Shown here piece after piece: positions 54,067 through 60,566 of a stretch of 60,600 nt of DNA. Positions within the stretch are counted from its first letter, which is position 1, and each line of letters begins with the position of its first letter. The stretch is from Bacteroidales bacterium (GTDB lineage: Bacteria > Bacteroidota > Bacteroidia > Bacteroidales > UBA932): the NCBI GenBank assembly GCA_017962925.1, contig JAGCUK010000074.1:1-60600 (forward strand), written 5' to 3'. The notes below the pieces were generated by a model. It did no database searches. It was not told the DNA's origin and was given only the letters and a program-made list of their open reading frames with translations. Position numbers and translations under genes: made by a program.

Positions 54067-54074
54067 ACTCAGAA

Positions 54075-54082
54075 CAAATGTA
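54075..54082 (-). promoter_or_regulatory. TPR-LuxR promoter, -7 box TACATTTG
   Basis: Exact TAnnTTTG on the minus strand, 8 bases before the ATG at 54066. Confidence 0.6.
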
Positions 54083-54131
54083 GCGAAAATGTGTGAATGC
54101 CGGGGAGGCTGAGGAGAAAAAAGGGCGTTAT

Positions 54132-54171
54132 TCCACCCTTTGGGGTGGAGCTAACCACCCCGAGGGGTGGT
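54132..54171. repeat. Two adjacent hairpins between divergent LuxR genes
   Basis: TCCACCC-TTTG-GGGTGGA (54132-54149) and ACCACCCC-GA-GGGGTGGT (54154-54171) are both perfect palindromes, 4 bases apart, with the shared core CCACCC/GGGTGG. They lie midway between the two divergent regulators and could be an operator, a terminator, or another dispersed hairpin. Confidence 0.75.
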
Positions 54172-54223
54172 GTTTAAGCGGGGATTAATATGGATATTTG
54201 CAAATACCAATAAAACGGAAACG

Positions 54224-54433
54224 ATGGAAGACGTCAAAACCATTTCTCTAACCAAACGGGAACTCACGATCCTGAAGGAAATCGCCCTCGGCCGCACCAG
54301 CCCGCAAATCGCGGAAAAGTTCGGCCTCAGCCCCGAAACAGTGAAATGGTACCGCAAGCAAATGCTCGACAAATTCGCCGCCACCACCTCCGCCGAGATG
54401 ATCCGCAAGGCCCTCGAACAAAAAATCCTTTGA
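54224..54433 (+). CDS. Small LuxR-type DNA-binding protein
   Basis: The 69-residue product is almost only a LuxR/GerE helix-turn-helix (LTKRELTILKEIALGRTSPQ, LSPETVKWYRKQMLDKF). It has no receiver or sensor domain. Its HTH shares long stretches with the TPR-LuxR protein across the intergenic region, so the two probably bind similar sites and may compete or heterodimerise. The ATG at 54224 is chosen over an upstream frame extension because conserved sequence begins there. The 47-residue peptide gene follows 20 bases after its stop. Confidence 0.8.
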   Translation: MEDVKTISLTKRELTILKEIALGRTSPQIAEKFGLSPETVKWYRKQMLDKFAATTSAEMIRKALEQKIL

Positions 54434-54453
54434 CACATCAAATCTCAAACCAT

Positions 54454-54597
54454 ATGAAAAAAACAACTAGGGAATACCTCGCCCCTGAAGTGGAGGTAAT
54501 GGAAGTGGGCCTTGAAACAAGTTTGCTCACAGGTAGTGAAAACCAGATCCCCAAGCCGACGGATTATACCGGCAGCGGAGAAGGTTTTGATTGGTAA
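54454..54597 (+). CDS. 47-residue small protein of unknown function
   Basis: The peptide starts MKKTTREYLAPEVEVMEVGL and ends YTGSGEGFDW, with the middle ETSLLTGSENQIPK. The pattern Y-x-APE-x-EV followed by a hydrophobic turn and a Gly/Ser-rich tail recurs, in my recollection, in many short Bacteroidales proteins of unknown role. No signal peptide is visible. It lies 20 bases after luxR and 20 bases before a fimbrillin-like lipoprotein gene, so all three are likely one operon. Confidence 0.6.
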   Translation: MKKTTREYLAPEVEVMEVGLETSLLTGSENQIPKPTDYTGSGEGFDW

Positions 54598-54617
54598 ACG
54601 CTAAAAAGGAAAGTATT

Positions 54618-56039
54618 ATGAAAAAGAGTATTTATGCCATTTTAGCAATTGCCGCACTGGTGTGCGCTTGCAATACCAAGGAAGAATATACTCCCGAAGA
54701 AGCCACAGAAGGAATCCCCTTCGTCGCTACTGTTCAGAGTGAAGCTTACACGCGCGCTGTGGCTGAGTCCGGTGGGGATATCACTGTCAATTTTGCCGAG
54801 AGCGAAACCATCGCTCTTGTGTACGAGGTAAGTTCCACACCCTACAAGACCGATGCTACAATCACATCCGTAGACGGTTCTGGGAAAGCCACTATTACGG
54901 CGACTCTTCAGACCGGTGTCACTGACGGAACAGCCGTGACTTTGATTTATCCGGCTTCTGCCGCTGACGGAACTACCGGCAATGTGCTGGCTTCCGCACT
55001 CAGCGCACAGGACGGCACTCTCAGCGCAGCCCGTGACGTCCGTAAGGGAACCGGTACCATCAAGGTAGACGGAACGGCATCGCTTGCGAGCGGAGCAACT
55101 CTCGAGGCACAGTATGCAATCTGCAAGTTCGAAGTAGAGGATGTGGATGGAAGCAACAGCGTTTATGTGAGCAGTTTCGTGGTGAAAGACGCATCCGATA
55201 ATGTTATCACCACCGTTACTCCCGGCTCTGCCACGAGCACGCTTTATGTGGCACTTCCTGCCACCTCCGGTCTTATTTGGTTCGAGGCTGTCGCATCCGA
55301 CAAGCCCTATGTGGCTAAAGGCACTGCTTCCCTGACTGCCGGCAACTTCTACACCCCGACCGTGAGGATGGCAACGATTTTCAATGTCATTGGCCAGAAT
55401 GGTAAGTTCTACAAGGATAAGGCTGACGCTGTTGCTGCCAGTACTACTGCTGCAGCTATTATTGCCTATGTCGGCAATGGAACCGCCGAAAGCGGCTACT
55501 CTCATGGACTTGCAATAGCGATGAAAAATGCTTTAAATGGTACTTATAGTACTATGAGGTGGAGAGAAAGCGGCTCCGGTGTTGATAATGCCGGTCAGTA
55601 TGTTGCAACTTATTATGCCTTAGGTGCCCAGGAGTCCGGACTTACTATCAGTTCTACTAAAAATAACAGCACATATCCTGCTTTTCAGGCTGCAATTGCT
55701 AATTCCATCGCTCTTGTAGATGGTATCTCAAAAAGTGCTCCGTCAGGTACAAGCGGTTGGTTCCTTGCGTCTGCGTATCAGTGGAATCAGATTATCAAAA
55801 GTATGGCTGGAAGTGCTACCGATCTGTCGGAAACCACTAACAATAATCTAAAAAAGGATGCCTTCAATTCGTATTTGTCTGCGGCGGGGATAGATTATTC
55901 TGCTATGAACGAGACTTATTATTGGACAAGTACCGAGTATGATGCCTCTTACTGCTGGCGCTATGAACCAGGAAGTGGAAGGTTGTATTGGTCAGGTAAG
56001 ACAGTGTATCAGGCTGTAAGATCTACGCTTGCTTTCTAG
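54618..56039 (+). CDS. Fimbrillin-like lipoprotein with a C-terminal DUF1566-like domain
   Basis: The 473-residue product has a lipoprotein signal (YAILAIAALVCAC) and an N-terminal fimbrillin-like beta region (FVATVQSEAYTRAVAESGGD, TLIYPASAADGT, AQYAICKFEVEDVDGSN). The C-terminal third (SGWFLASAYQWNQIIKSM, ETYYWTSTEYDASYCW, VRSTLAF) resembles DUF1566/C-type-lectin-fold domains often displayed on the surface. An AAAGGAAAG ribosome site supports the ATG at 54618. From about 55380 the gene is richer in A+T. Its regulators are probably the two LuxR proteins beside it. A terminator follows at 56064. Confidence 0.7.
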   Translation: MKKSIYAILAIAALVCACNTKEEYTPEEATEGIPFVATVQSEAYTRAVAESGGDITVNFAESETIALVYEVSSTPYKTDATITSVDGSGKATITATLQTGVTDGTAVTLIYPASAADGTTGNVLASALSAQDGTLSAARDVRKGTGTIKVDGTASLASGATLEAQYAICKFEVEDVDGSNSVYVSSFVVKDASDNVITTVTPGSATSTLYVALPATSGLIWFEAVASDKPYVAKGTASLTAGNFYTPTVRMATIFNVIGQNGKFYKDKADAVAASTTAAAIIAYVGNGTAESGYSHGLAIAMKNALNGTYSTMRWRESGSGVDNAGQYVATYYALGAQESGLTISSTKNNSTYPAFQAAIANSIALVDGISKSAPSGTSGWFLASAYQWNQIIKSMAGSATDLSETTNNNLKKDAFNSYLSAAGIDYSAMNETYYWTSTEYDASYCWRYEPGSGRLYWSGKTVYQAVRSTLAF

Positions 56040-56063
56040 GAATTTGTTAATACAGATGCTATT

Positions 56064-56095
56064 CAGGGCTACCCTTCCGGGTGGCCCTGTTTTTG
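56064..56095 (+). terminator. Rho-independent terminator after the fimbrillin-like gene
   Basis: CAGGGCTACCC and GGGTGGCCCTG form an 11-bp stem (one wobble pair) with the loop TTCC, followed by TTTTT. Confidence 0.85.
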
Positions 56096-56126
56096 CTTTT
56101 ATTACAAAACTAGTTATACAATTATG

Positions 56127-56153
56127 ATAATTAGGTAATTATTATTATCTTTG
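56127..56153 (+). promoter_or_regulatory. higBA promoter and candidate operator
   Basis: A perfect palindrome ATAATTA-GG-TAATTAT (56127-56142) lies 3 bases before the -7 box TATCTTTG (56146-56153). The higB ATG follows at 56170. The placement fits autorepression by the HigA-like antitoxin. Confidence 0.55.
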
Positions 56154-56169
56154 CAGAAATGATAGTGAG

Positions 56170-56490
56170 ATGAAGGTATTAATGACACAGGAACTATACT
56201 CGCTTTATACTGAGGGGAAGAGCCGTGAGTATAAGGAAGTGGCGATGAACAAAGAACTATATAGTGGCTTTGTTCGTGCCGTCAGGTCAATGGAGTCTGC
56301 GGAGAATGTGGCGGCGTTAAAGCAGTTGAGTTACTTGCATTATGAGAGGTTGAAATATCAGTTGAATGATATGTCATCAGTGCGGTTGTCCAATCGTTTT
56401 GTACATAGATTGATTTTCAGAGAAATGGAAGATGGCATTCAGATTGATTTAATAGAAATAGACAATACACATTATGGAAACAAAAAATGA
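56170..56490 (+). CDS. HigB-like toxin (RelE-type mRNA interferase)
   Basis: The 106-residue basic-acidic product resembles plasmid-maintenance killer proteins of the RelE/HigB fold: helices at the N-terminus, then LSYLHYERLKYQLNDMSSVR and the strand region NRFVHRLIFREMEDGIQIDL. HigB proteins cut mRNA on the ribosome. Toxin-before-antitoxin order is typical of higBA. A+T-rich composition unlike the neighbours suggests transfer. It overlaps higA by 17 bases. Confidence 0.75.
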   Translation: MKVLMTQELYSLYTEGKSREYKEVAMNKELYSGFVRAVRSMESAENVAALKQLSYLHYERLKYQLNDMSSVRLSNRFVHRLIFREMEDGIQIDLIEIDNTHYGNKK

Positions 56491-56947
56491 AGGAATGGTT
56501 GCTTTGAATGGTGCATCACCTGCTATGTTGGTGCATCCTGGCAGTATTCTGGGGGAGGAGTTGAAAGCAAGGAATCTAAGGCAAAAAGACTTTGCAGATG
56601 CTATAGGGCTGCAAGCCACTCATTTAAGCGCATTGATTCACGGTGTACGCAATTTCACGCCAGAAATTGCTACGAAGATTGAGTCCGGTTTGCCGGAGAT
56701 CCCTGCGTCATTCTGGATGAAACTCCAGGCGCAGTACAATCTGGATAAGGCCCGCAAAATGCCCACTTCCCGTTATGTGGATGGGTATTTCCCGAAGACT
56801 TCCCAACAACCCATGATGCTCAGGGATATCGCATCCGAAAAAGGATATAACAACAAGACACAAGTCACTTTGTCTATCCCGCCTTCAGACTGGGAAATCA
56901 TCCGCCTCCTTAGTCTTCGTTTCGGCTGGGAATGGATTCGGCCTTAA
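56474..56947 (+). CDS. HigA-like antitoxin, XRE family
   Basis: The 157-residue product has a helix-turn-helix of the HigA/VapI type (PGSILGEELKARNLRQKDFA, DAIGLQATHLSALIHGVRNF) and a C-terminal extension (about 90-157) that is longer than in classical HigA of about 100 residues. It should neutralise HigB and repress the operon. It ends 40 bases before the DUF4271 promoter box. Confidence 0.82.
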   Translation: METKNEGMVALNGASPAMLVHPGSILGEELKARNLRQKDFADAIGLQATHLSALIHGVRNFTPEIATKIESGLPEIPASFWMKLQAQYNLDKARKMPTSRYVDGYFPKTSQQPMMLRDIASEKGYNNKTQVTLSIPPSDWEIIRLLSLRFGWEWIRP

Positions 56948-56987
56948 AATCTTTTGACGTTACTCGCAGTGAACGGGAAAGATTCCC

Positions 56988-56995
56988 TATCTTTG
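56988..56995 (+). promoter_or_regulatory. DUF4271 promoter, -7 box TATCTTTG
   Basis: Exact TAnnTTTG with 7 bases before the ATG at 57003. Confidence 0.65.
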
Positions 56996-57002
56996 CACCA
57001 CG

Positions 57003-57707
57003 ATGGATCTGGGGACTTTGCATCTGCCTACAGAGAGGCCGGCGGCGATCGTTGCGGCCGGGTGGGGGGATGTGCCGGCGCATACCTGGATGCTGCTGGC
57101 GTGTGCCGTCATCATCCTCTTCCTTCTTCTGGAAATCTACAAACTGCTGCCGGCGATGCTGGGATGTCTCGCGCGGAGCCGGGGGAATCTGGAGGTTGAG
57201 CATAGCGTCAGCACGGCACGCTCCAGGAACACCTGCGCGCGCCTCCTCTCCGTCACCTTCATAGTTGCGGCAGACCGCTACGCACTCTACAACGCCAGTT
57301 TCATCGCTCCCTGGAGCGAACCCTGGCTGCGGCTGGCGGAACTCGCGGCAGTGCTGCTGGCATTCAACAGCATCCGCCTCCTCATGCACGCCCTCCTCAT
57401 CGAACTCCGTCGCAACCGTCCGGACCACGAAACTCGCCTGGCACTCCGGCGCGGAATCTATAATTATTTCATCTGCTTCGTGCTGCTGATGTTGATTTCC
57501 CTCTGCGTACTGGTGGCGTTCCGCGCGTCGGATATCGCAATCCGCTGGTGTATATGGGGTGAACTGGCCGTGATGTGGCTGGTGGCGCTGGTCCGGGAAG
57601 GGCAGATTTTAAGCTCAAAATGCGGTGGATTGTCAACATTTTTGTATCTTTGCGGGCTTGAAATAATACCGGCCGCCGTGCTCATCGCCTCCGGGCTGGT
57701 TTTATAG
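57003..57707 (+). CDS. DUF4271 membrane protein
   Basis: The 234-residue product has about six hydrophobic helices (WMLLACAVIILFLLLEIYKL; YFICFVLLMLISLCVLVAFR; LEIIPAAVLIASGLVL) and matches the DUF4271 pattern that in Bacteroidales stands next to hemD. Function unknown. The position before hemD and the shared strand suggest one transcript, but an internal -7 box at 57645 allows hemD to be made alone. Confidence 0.8.
   Translation: MDLGTLHLPTERPAAIVAAGWGDVPAHTWMLLACAVIILFLLLEIYKLLPAMLGCLARSRGNLEVEHSVSTARSRNTCARLLSVTFIVAADRYALYNASFIAPWSEPWLRLAELAAVLLAFNSIRLLMHALLIELRRNRPDHETRLALRRGIYNYFICFVLLMLISLCVLVAFRASDIAIRWCIWGELAVMWLVALVREGQILSSKCGGLSTFLYLCGLEIIPAAVLIASGLVL
57645..57652 (+). promoter_or_regulatory. 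Internal promoter, -7 box TATCTTTG, before hemD
   Basis: Exact TAnnTTTG inside the 3' end of the DUF4271 gene, in a locally A+T-rich stretch, 71 bases before the hemD ATG. Confidence 0.45.
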
Positions 57708-57723
57708 GCCAGAATTGACAGAT

Positions 57724-58458
57724 ATGAGAATACTGATATCACAGCAGGCACCTGCGAAGATGACTGCGTACGAAACCCTGCAGGGGAAGTTCAAAGCGGA
57801 AGTTTCTTTCCGTCCGTTCTTCAAGATTGAAGCCCTCAGTTCCCGCGAATTCCGCGAACAGCGCGTCAACCTGCCGGACTATACCGCCATTCTTTTCTCT
57901 TCGCGTCACGCCATCGATGCATATTTCAAACTTGCCGAGGAGTTGCGTTTCAAGGTCCCCGAGACCATGAAATACTTCTGCTCCACCGAGTTAGTCGCCA
58001 TTTATCTCCAGAAACATATCGTTTTCCGCAAGCGCAAGATTTTCTTCGGCAACGGTTCTCCGGAGTCGGTGGTGGCGCTGATTGGCCCCAAGCACAAGGG
58101 CGAGAAGTTCCTCGTCACCAAGTCCGCCGGCGCAAATGTCGACGGGCTGACTTCTCTGCTCGACAAGGCTGGCATCGATTACACCGAGGCCGAGCTTGTG
58201 AAGAGTGTCACGCAGGATCTGCATGACCTCGATCTTTCTACCTACGATATTATCGCTCTCTACAATCCTGCGGATGTGAAGTCGCTGCAGGAGAATTTCC
58301 CTGAGTTCAAGCAGGGGAAGGTAAAGTTCGCCGGATGGGGCAAGAGTATTGTTCCGGCGATGGAGGAGGCGGGGTTGAATATCGATATTCAGGGTCCTAC
58401 TCCCGAGGCGCCTTCGGTGGCTCGGGCGATCGAGCTTTATCTTCAGCAGAATAAGTAG
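57724..58458 (+). CDS. hemD: Uroporphyrinogen-III synthase
   Basis: HemD closes hydroxymethylbilane to uroporphyrinogen III. The 244-residue protein has the two-lobed fold with typical pieces: YTAILFSSRHAIDAYFKLAE, KYFCSTELVAIYLQ, TYDIIALYNPADVKSLQENF and GPTPEAPSVARAIELYL. The ATG at 57724 is preferred to the TTG at 57715. It is followed by rnpA after 2 bases, as in other Bacteroidales. Confidence 0.9.
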   Translation: MRILISQQAPAKMTAYETLQGKFKAEVSFRPFFKIEALSSREFREQRVNLPDYTAILFSSRHAIDAYFKLAEELRFKVPETMKYFCSTELVAIYLQKHIVFRKRKIFFGNGSPESVVALIGPKHKGEKFLVTKSAGANVDGLTSLLDKAGIDYTEAELVKSVTQDLHDLDLSTYDIIALYNPADVKSLQENFPEFKQGKVKFAGWGKSIVPAMEEAGLNIDIQGPTPEAPSVARAIELYLQQNK

Positions 58459-58460
58459 TT

Positions 58461-58886
58461 ATGGCTTCGGGGGGCAACACGCTGAGCAAGGCTGAGCGGC
58501 TGTCTGGCAAGAAGTCAATTGCGACCCTTCTGGCCGACGGCAAGTGGGGGGCGTACGGCCATTTCCGGTATTGCTGGCTCATTCCCTCCTCGTCGGGCAA
58601 AGGGCCCGTCTGTGGCCCGCAAGGGGCCAGCAGTACGGGCATTGCCCTCCCGAAGGAGCCAACGCCTGCCAGCGACCGGCCGGGCCGGATACTGATATCC
58701 GTGCCGAAGCGGTATTTCAAGAGGGCGGTGAAGAGGAATTTGCTGAAGAGGAGGATACGGGAGGCGTACCGGGTGCGGAAGGTCTACGGCGTGGATATCC
58801 TCTTTCAATATAACTCGCCGGAGCTGGCGGATTTCGCGGCCATCAGCGCCGACGTTGCGGCAATTCTCGAACGGATAGAGGCATGA
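58461..58886 (+). CDS. rnpA: Ribonuclease P protein component with an in-frame palindromic insertion
   Basis: RnpA is the protein part of RNase P, which trims the 5' ends of tRNAs. The 141-residue protein has the family pattern at both ends: [20 protein letters not shown], and the RNR motif in [18 protein letters not shown]. Between them, where most homologues have a short loop, an extra segment (about residues 45-65, [20 protein letters not shown]) is coded by the 55-bp element at 58594-58648. The conserved strand LISVPKRYF resumes after it. The stop overlaps yidD as ATGA. Confidence 0.9.
   Translation: MASGGNTLSKAERLSGKKSIATLLADGKWGAYGHFRYCWLIPSSSGKGPVCGPQGASSTGIALPKEPTPASDRPGRILISVPKRYFKRAVKRNLLKRRIREAYRVRKVYGVDILFQYNSPELADFAAISADVAAILERIEA
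58594..58648 (-). repeat. 55-bp palindrome-ended element in rnpA (family C, inverted)
   Basis: This is the reverse-oriented copy of 42455-42509. It starts CGGGCAAAGGGCCCGTCTGT and ends ACGGGCATTGCCCT. Weaker likeness continues a few bases beyond both ends (TCCnCGn before it; CCG after it), so the true element may be slightly longer than 55 bases. Confidence 0.9.
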
Positions 58887-59113
58887 AGTGGCTGAAGAAA
58901 ATACTCGCGGCGCCGTTCATCCTGCTGATAAAATTCTATCAGCTGTGCATCTCGCCGCTGAAACCACCCACCTGCCGCTTCACCCCCCCCTGCTAGCAGT
59001 ACGCCCTTGAGGCTTTCCGCAAGTACGGCCCGCTGAAGGGCTTCTGGCTCTCGCTCAAGCGCATCCTCCGATGCCACCCCTGGGGCGGCTCCGGATACGA
59101 CCCGGTTCCCTAA
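58883..59113 (+). pseudogene. yidD: Membrane insertion factor YidD interrupted by an in-frame TAG
   Basis: YidD is a small membrane-associated protein coded between rnpA and yidC-like genes that aids membrane protein insertion. The frame starts in an ATGA overlap with rnpA ([20 protein letters not shown]) and runs through CRFTPPC to TAG at 58994-58996, then continues in the same frame [36 protein letters not shown] to TAA at 59111. The TAG replaces the serine of the conserved family motif CRFxPTCSQYA, one base from TCG. The rest is intact, so the lesion is recent, suppressed, or a sequence error. Confidence 0.85.
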
Positions 59114-59124
59114 AGCTGCCGCTT

Positions 59125-59161
59125 CAGGGAACCCCTGTTTTTTAGGGGCGCTGCCCCTAAA
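59125..59161. terminator. Terminator and second hairpin after yidD
   Basis: CAGGG-AAC-CCCTG followed by T6 (59125-59143) is a terminator for the hemD-rnpA-yidD transcript. A second perfect hairpin TTTAGGGGC-GCT-GCCCCTAAA (59141-59161) abuts it. Confidence 0.75.
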
Positions 59162-59233
59162 GTACCCTGCGGCTCCCGGCCTTAGTCCTTCGGACCGGCC
59201 TCCGCCGTTCGCGCTGATGCGCTCATATTTTAC

Positions 59234-59241
59234 TATATTTG
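59234..59241 (+). promoter_or_regulatory. SUI1-family gene promoter, -7 box TATATTTG
   Basis: Exact TAnnTTTG with only 4 bases before the ATG at 59246, the tightest spacing in the window. Confidence 0.65.
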
Positions 59242-59245
59242 CAGT

Positions 59246-59593
59246 ATGAAGAACGAAAACGACTGGAAGCAGCGGCTGGGAGTGGTGTATTCCACCAACC
59301 CGGATTATCAATATCAGACAGCGCAGACCGTTGAGGAGGATACTTTGCCGCCTGCAAAGCAGCGGCTGATAGTGGCTATCGACCGTCGCCAACGAGCCGG
59401 GAAGCAGGTGACTCTGGTGAAGGGCTTCGTCGGCAAGCAGGATGACCTCGCAGCTCTGGCTAAGACCCTCAAAACCAAGTGCGGCGTAGGCGGCACTGCG
59501 AAGGATGGGGAGATCACCATCCAGGGGGATCTTCGGGACAAACTCGTCGCTCTCCTTACCTCCATGGGTTACAATGCCAAACGCGGCAACTAG
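59246..59593 (+). CDS. SUI1/eIF1-family translation initiation factor (YciH-like)
   Basis: The 115-residue product matches the bacterial eIF1/SUI1 family: QRLIVAIDRRQRAGKQVTLV, KGFVGKQDDLAALAKTLKTK, CGVGGTAKDGEITIQGD. E. coli YciH can discriminate start codons in vitro and inhibits some initiation; the role in Bacteroidota is not settled. It appears to be transcribed alone from a promoter giving a leaderless or near leaderless mRNA. Confidence 0.9.
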   Translation: MKNENDWKQRLGVVYSTNPDYQYQTAQTVEEDTLPPAKQRLIVAIDRRQRAGKQVTLVKGFVGKQDDLAALAKTLKTKCGVGGTAKDGEITIQGDLRDKLVALLTSMGYNAKRGN

Positions 59594-59724
59594 TTATTTC
59601 TTGCGCGGCGAACAATTAAGCATGTGTGGCAATTATTTAACCTGTTGCAGAAAATAGTTCTCTGTGTGCATGCAAGATTTGCTGAAGGTCTGCATTTATA
59701 AGGTGCGAAAAGAATATTGAAGGT

Positions 59725-60243
59725 ATGAAAAAGATTGCAGTTTTTCTTCTGGCAACGGTATTATCATGTGCCGCGGCATACGCACAACTCGGAATTGAAT
59801 TTAACCTCAGCGCCGGCGGTCCTGCTTATATGTTGGGATCGGTGGGAGGATATGAGTCGGGTTTTTCTGCCATGGCGGAAGTCAGATATACTCCGAACAA
59901 GTGGGTGAGCATAGGCCTGATGGGTGGGATGCACGATGCGCAGCCCCAGAGTGGTGTGTATTCTTCTGAAGAGCCCGTAAAGCCCGGCACATCAAGCACT
60001 TATGAATATAATCTGATGCTGATGCTCTATGGCAATTGGTACACCGGGGACCTGTTCCGCGTGTATTCAGGTGTAGGATATGGCACGATGGCGGGATATA
60101 CCGACGGCGACGGTCGTCCGGCGCACGGAGTGCAGATAGTCCCGGCAGGGATTTCTTTCGGCCGGCGCTTTTTCGGTTTTGCTGAACTCGGCATGGGGTG
60201 GATGTATTGTCCGTCGCGCGCCGGCATCGGCTTCCGCTTCTAA
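59725..60243 (+). CDS. Small outer-membrane beta-barrel-like protein
   Basis: The 172-residue product has a signal peptide (IAVFLLATVLSCAAAYAQ) and alternating beta strands (FSAMAEVRYTPNKWVSIGLM; LMLMLYGNWYTGDLFRVYSG; FAELGMGWMYCPSRAGIGFRF) ending in aromatic F, in the manner of small OmpA-like eight-strand barrels. No finer family is recognised. The 131 bases before it hold no clear promoter or other feature. Confidence 0.65.
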   Translation: MKKIAVFLLATVLSCAAAYAQLGIEFNLSAGGPAYMLGSVGGYESGFSAMAEVRYTPNKWVSIGLMGGMHDAQPQSGVYSSEEPVKPGTSSTYEYNLMLMLYGNWYTGDLFRVYSGVGYGTMAGYTDGDGRPAHGVQIVPAGISFGRRFFGFAELGMGWMYCPSRAGIGFRF

Positions 60244-60372
60244 TAGTTTTACCAGAAAATGCCATTTGAAGCCACTTTTATTCAATCGTTTCCGACGCGC
60301 ATGGTGGTGGCAACTCTACCAACCGAAAATGTCCATTATACCGTGGCGGGCATCTTATTGAATATCAATAAT

Positions 60373-60418
60373 TTACGTAAACTCTCCCCTCTGAAATCTA
60401 GGGGGACGCTTTGCGTAA
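60373..60418. repeat. Imperfect inverted repeat
   Basis: TTACGTAAAC on the left and GCTTTGCGTAA on the right frame CCCCT-ctgaaatct-AGGGG. The arms pair with a few mismatches over 17-18 positions. It may be another dispersed hairpin. Confidence 0.5.
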
Positions 60419-60484
60419 TCGGCTAATAATCAACAACTTATCCGCCACGACCATCCCAAAGAAATTCCGAGCGGAGCGAGCAAG

Positions 60485-60501
60485 CCCCTCCTGAGGAGGG
60501 G
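60485..60501. repeat. Short G/C hairpin CCCCTCC-TGA-GGAGGGG
   Basis: A perfect 7-bp stem with a 3-base loop. C/G-rich short hairpins of this look are scattered between genes in many Bacteroidota. Confidence 0.6.
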
Positions 60502-60552
60502 TTTGGGGAGGGTAATGACGGAAGCAAAAATAGCAATCTCGCCAGAAATTGC

Positions 60553-60560
60553 TATATTTG
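60553..60560 (+). promoter_or_regulatory. lepA promoter, -7 box TATATTTG
   Basis: Exact TAnnTTTG with 6 bases before the ATG at 60567. Confidence 0.6.
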
Positions 60561-60566
60561 CTTTCT

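Larger units (their letters stand above)
60244..60566. other. Intergenic region before lepA
   Basis: These 323 bases hold an imperfect 46-base inverted repeat (60373-60418), a perfect CCCCTCC-TGA-GGAGGGG hairpin (60485-60501) next to TTTGGGGAGGG, and the lepA promoter. The first 120 bases show nothing beyond short shadow frames. Confidence 0.6.

Noticed and set aside
25432-59113. Genome-wide reassignment of TAG to a sense codon
   Set aside because: Two in-frame TAGs tempted this reading, but atpD, the HipA-like gene, the M6 protease, dnaB, rnfD, nfnA and others end naturally in TAG right before the next gene.
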